In this document: positions 63,334 through 64,000 of the stretch, in pieces
Numbering within the stretch: the first letter of the stretch is position 1
Layout of the letters: each line of letters starts with the position of its first letter
Notes under the pieces: generated by a model
Seen by the model: only the letters and a program-made list of their open reading frames with translations
Databases searched by the model: none
What the model was told of the DNA's origin: nothing
Translations under genes and position numbers: made by a program
Assembly: GCF_000526495.1 (NCBI RefSeq)
Contig: NZ_JAGE01000001.1
Location: forward strand, 1,826,501-1,890,500
Length of the DNA stretch: 64,000 bases
Direction of reading: 5' to 3'
Source of the DNA: Ruminiclostridium josui JCM 17888
GTDB taxonomy: Bacteria; Bacillota; Clostridia; Acetivibrionales; DSM-1351

Positions 63334-64000
63334 ATAGCATTTATTGAATACATTTTTCCTCCTAGGTGTGTACTTTGCAACAGCGTTTTGAAGGCAGGAG
63401 TGCCAATATATATTTGTGAGAAATGTGTCGGGGAGATAGATTATTATAAAAATTCAATCCTATCATTAAATCTTCCCGTTGAAATACAAAACTATTGTGA
63501 TGGCATACTCTGTGTGGGAAGATATTCAGATTCCTTGAAAGAGGCTTTGAGAAGGTTCAAGTTCAGCAATAAGCCGTCATATTATAGAGCGTTTGGAAAA
63601 CTATTGGCTTTAAAGATAGAAAGTACAGGTCAAAAGGCCAATTTTGACATGATTGTTCCCGTTCCATTATATAAGAGCAGACACAAGCAGAGAGGCTACA
63701 ATCAGGCAGAACTAATGGCAGAGCAGATTTCAAAAACATTAAAGGTGCCTTGTGAGAAAAATCTTTTAATCAAGACTTCTCCTACAAAGAGCCAAAGTGC
63801 TCTAAAAAGGACCGACCGTTTATTAAATCTCGAAGATGCATTTATGGTTGTTAGTGATGGAGTAGCAGCTAACAAAAACATATTATTAATTGATGATATC
63901 GTGACAACAGGAAGTACGCTTAATCAATGTTGTAAGGCATTAAAGCAGGCTGGTGCCAAAAGGATTATAGCGGGGGTTATTGCAACTACAAGAAATTATT
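63334..64000 (+). CDS. comFC: ComF-family phosphoribosyltransferase-like protein (partial, 3' end outside the window)
   Basis: The frame runs to the window end. It encodes the ComF zinc motif (PPRCVLCN, later CEKCV), followed by GRYSDSLKEALRRFKFSNK, PVPLYKSRHKQRGYNQAELMA and the PRPP-like loop NILLIDDIVTTGSTLNQCCKAL. ComF proteins assist DNA uptake during transformation. No ATG, GTG or TTG starts the conserved N-terminus. The best-placed codon is ATA 63334, eight bases after GGGGAGG, giving (M)AFIEYIFPPRC. A start at ATT a few codons later is also possible. The start is therefore uncertain, the product call is firm. Confidence 0.85.
   Translation, partial: MAFIEYIFPPRCVLCNSVLKAGVPIYICEKCVGEIDYYKNSILSLNLPVEIQNYCDGILCVGRYSDSLKEALRRFKFSNKPSYYRAFGKLLALKIESTGQKANFDMIVPVPLYKSRHKQRGYNQAELMAEQISKTLKVPCEKNLLIKTSPTKSQSALKRTDRLLNLEDAFMVVSDGVAANKNILLIDDIVTTGSTLNQCCKALKQAGAKRIIAGVIATTRNY

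Noticed and set aside
1-64000. CRISPR arrays, insertion sequences, prophage or integrative elements
   Set aside because: No regularly spaced repeats, transposase, integrase or phage structural genes were seen on either strand.

Overview
The window is AT-rich DNA with Shine-Dalgarno sequences of the GGAGG type ahead of nearly every gene, Firmicute gene orders (gdpP-rplI-dnaB, tilS-hpt-ftsH, rpsF-ssb-rpsR), spore-germination genes (sleB-ypeB) and a secreted protein with a type I dockerin. That points to an anaerobic, spore-forming, cellulosome-producing clostridium. The dockerin carries Ala-Leu and Ala-Ile at the usual recognition positions, as in the Ruminiclostridium cellulolyticum/papyrosolvens/josui group and unlike the Ser-Thr pairs of Acetivibrio (Clostridium) thermocellum. 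The species is an inference. No insertion sequence, prophage, CRISPR array or rRNA gene was seen.

Layout. 1-1 kb: end of ispE and a FadR-type GntR regulator. 1-5 kb: a possible envelope-stress cluster with a two-domain AAA+ ATPase, a PspA/IM30 (ESCRT-III superfamily) protein, a GNAT acetyltransferase and an unrecognised membrane/coiled-coil protein. 5-12.8 kb: FapA-like DUF342 protein, a multi-GAF protein, a YhaO/YhaN nuclease-ATPase pair, and a lipoprotein with an NlpC/P60 fold that has lost its catalytic Cys and His. 12.8-20 kb: diacylglycerol glycosyltransferase, sleB-ypeB, peptide deformylase, methyltransferase, SLH protein, CPBP protease. 20-25 kb: primosome genes (dnaD-like, dnaI/dnaC-like) on the minus strand, an ammonium transporter fused to a PII domain, ferritin. 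25-33 kb: an oppBC-DF-A peptide transporter and a chemoreceptor, all minus strand. 33.7-43.6 kb: SH3 protein, tRNA-Arg, lipid kinase, sbcDC, glgB and an orphan XylF-like lipoprotein. 43.9-48.4 kb: rpsF-ssb-rpsR behind an S6:S18-type leader, an orphan OmpR-type regulator divergent from the dockerin protein, and a DUF2461 protein. 48.5-64 kb: DUF2007 protein, pheA, MazG-like protein, gdpP-rplI-dnaB, tilS-hpt-ftsH, thioesterase, SAM-I riboswitch plus metK, RecD2 helicase, and a comFC cut by the window end.

The most promising lead for an under-described system is 1.06-4.9 kb: a Vps4/p97-like AAA+ ATPase whose N-terminal AAA half lacks a P-loop, directly upstream of a PspA-type membrane-remodelling protein and a membrane-anchored coiled-coil protein. 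Other points worth checking are the Amt-PII fusion lacking the modifiable tyrosine, the NlpC/P60 pseudoenzyme, the N-terminal dockerin protein and its response-regulator neighbour, an orphan Fur-like box, and a comFC gene whose best-placed start codon is ATA.
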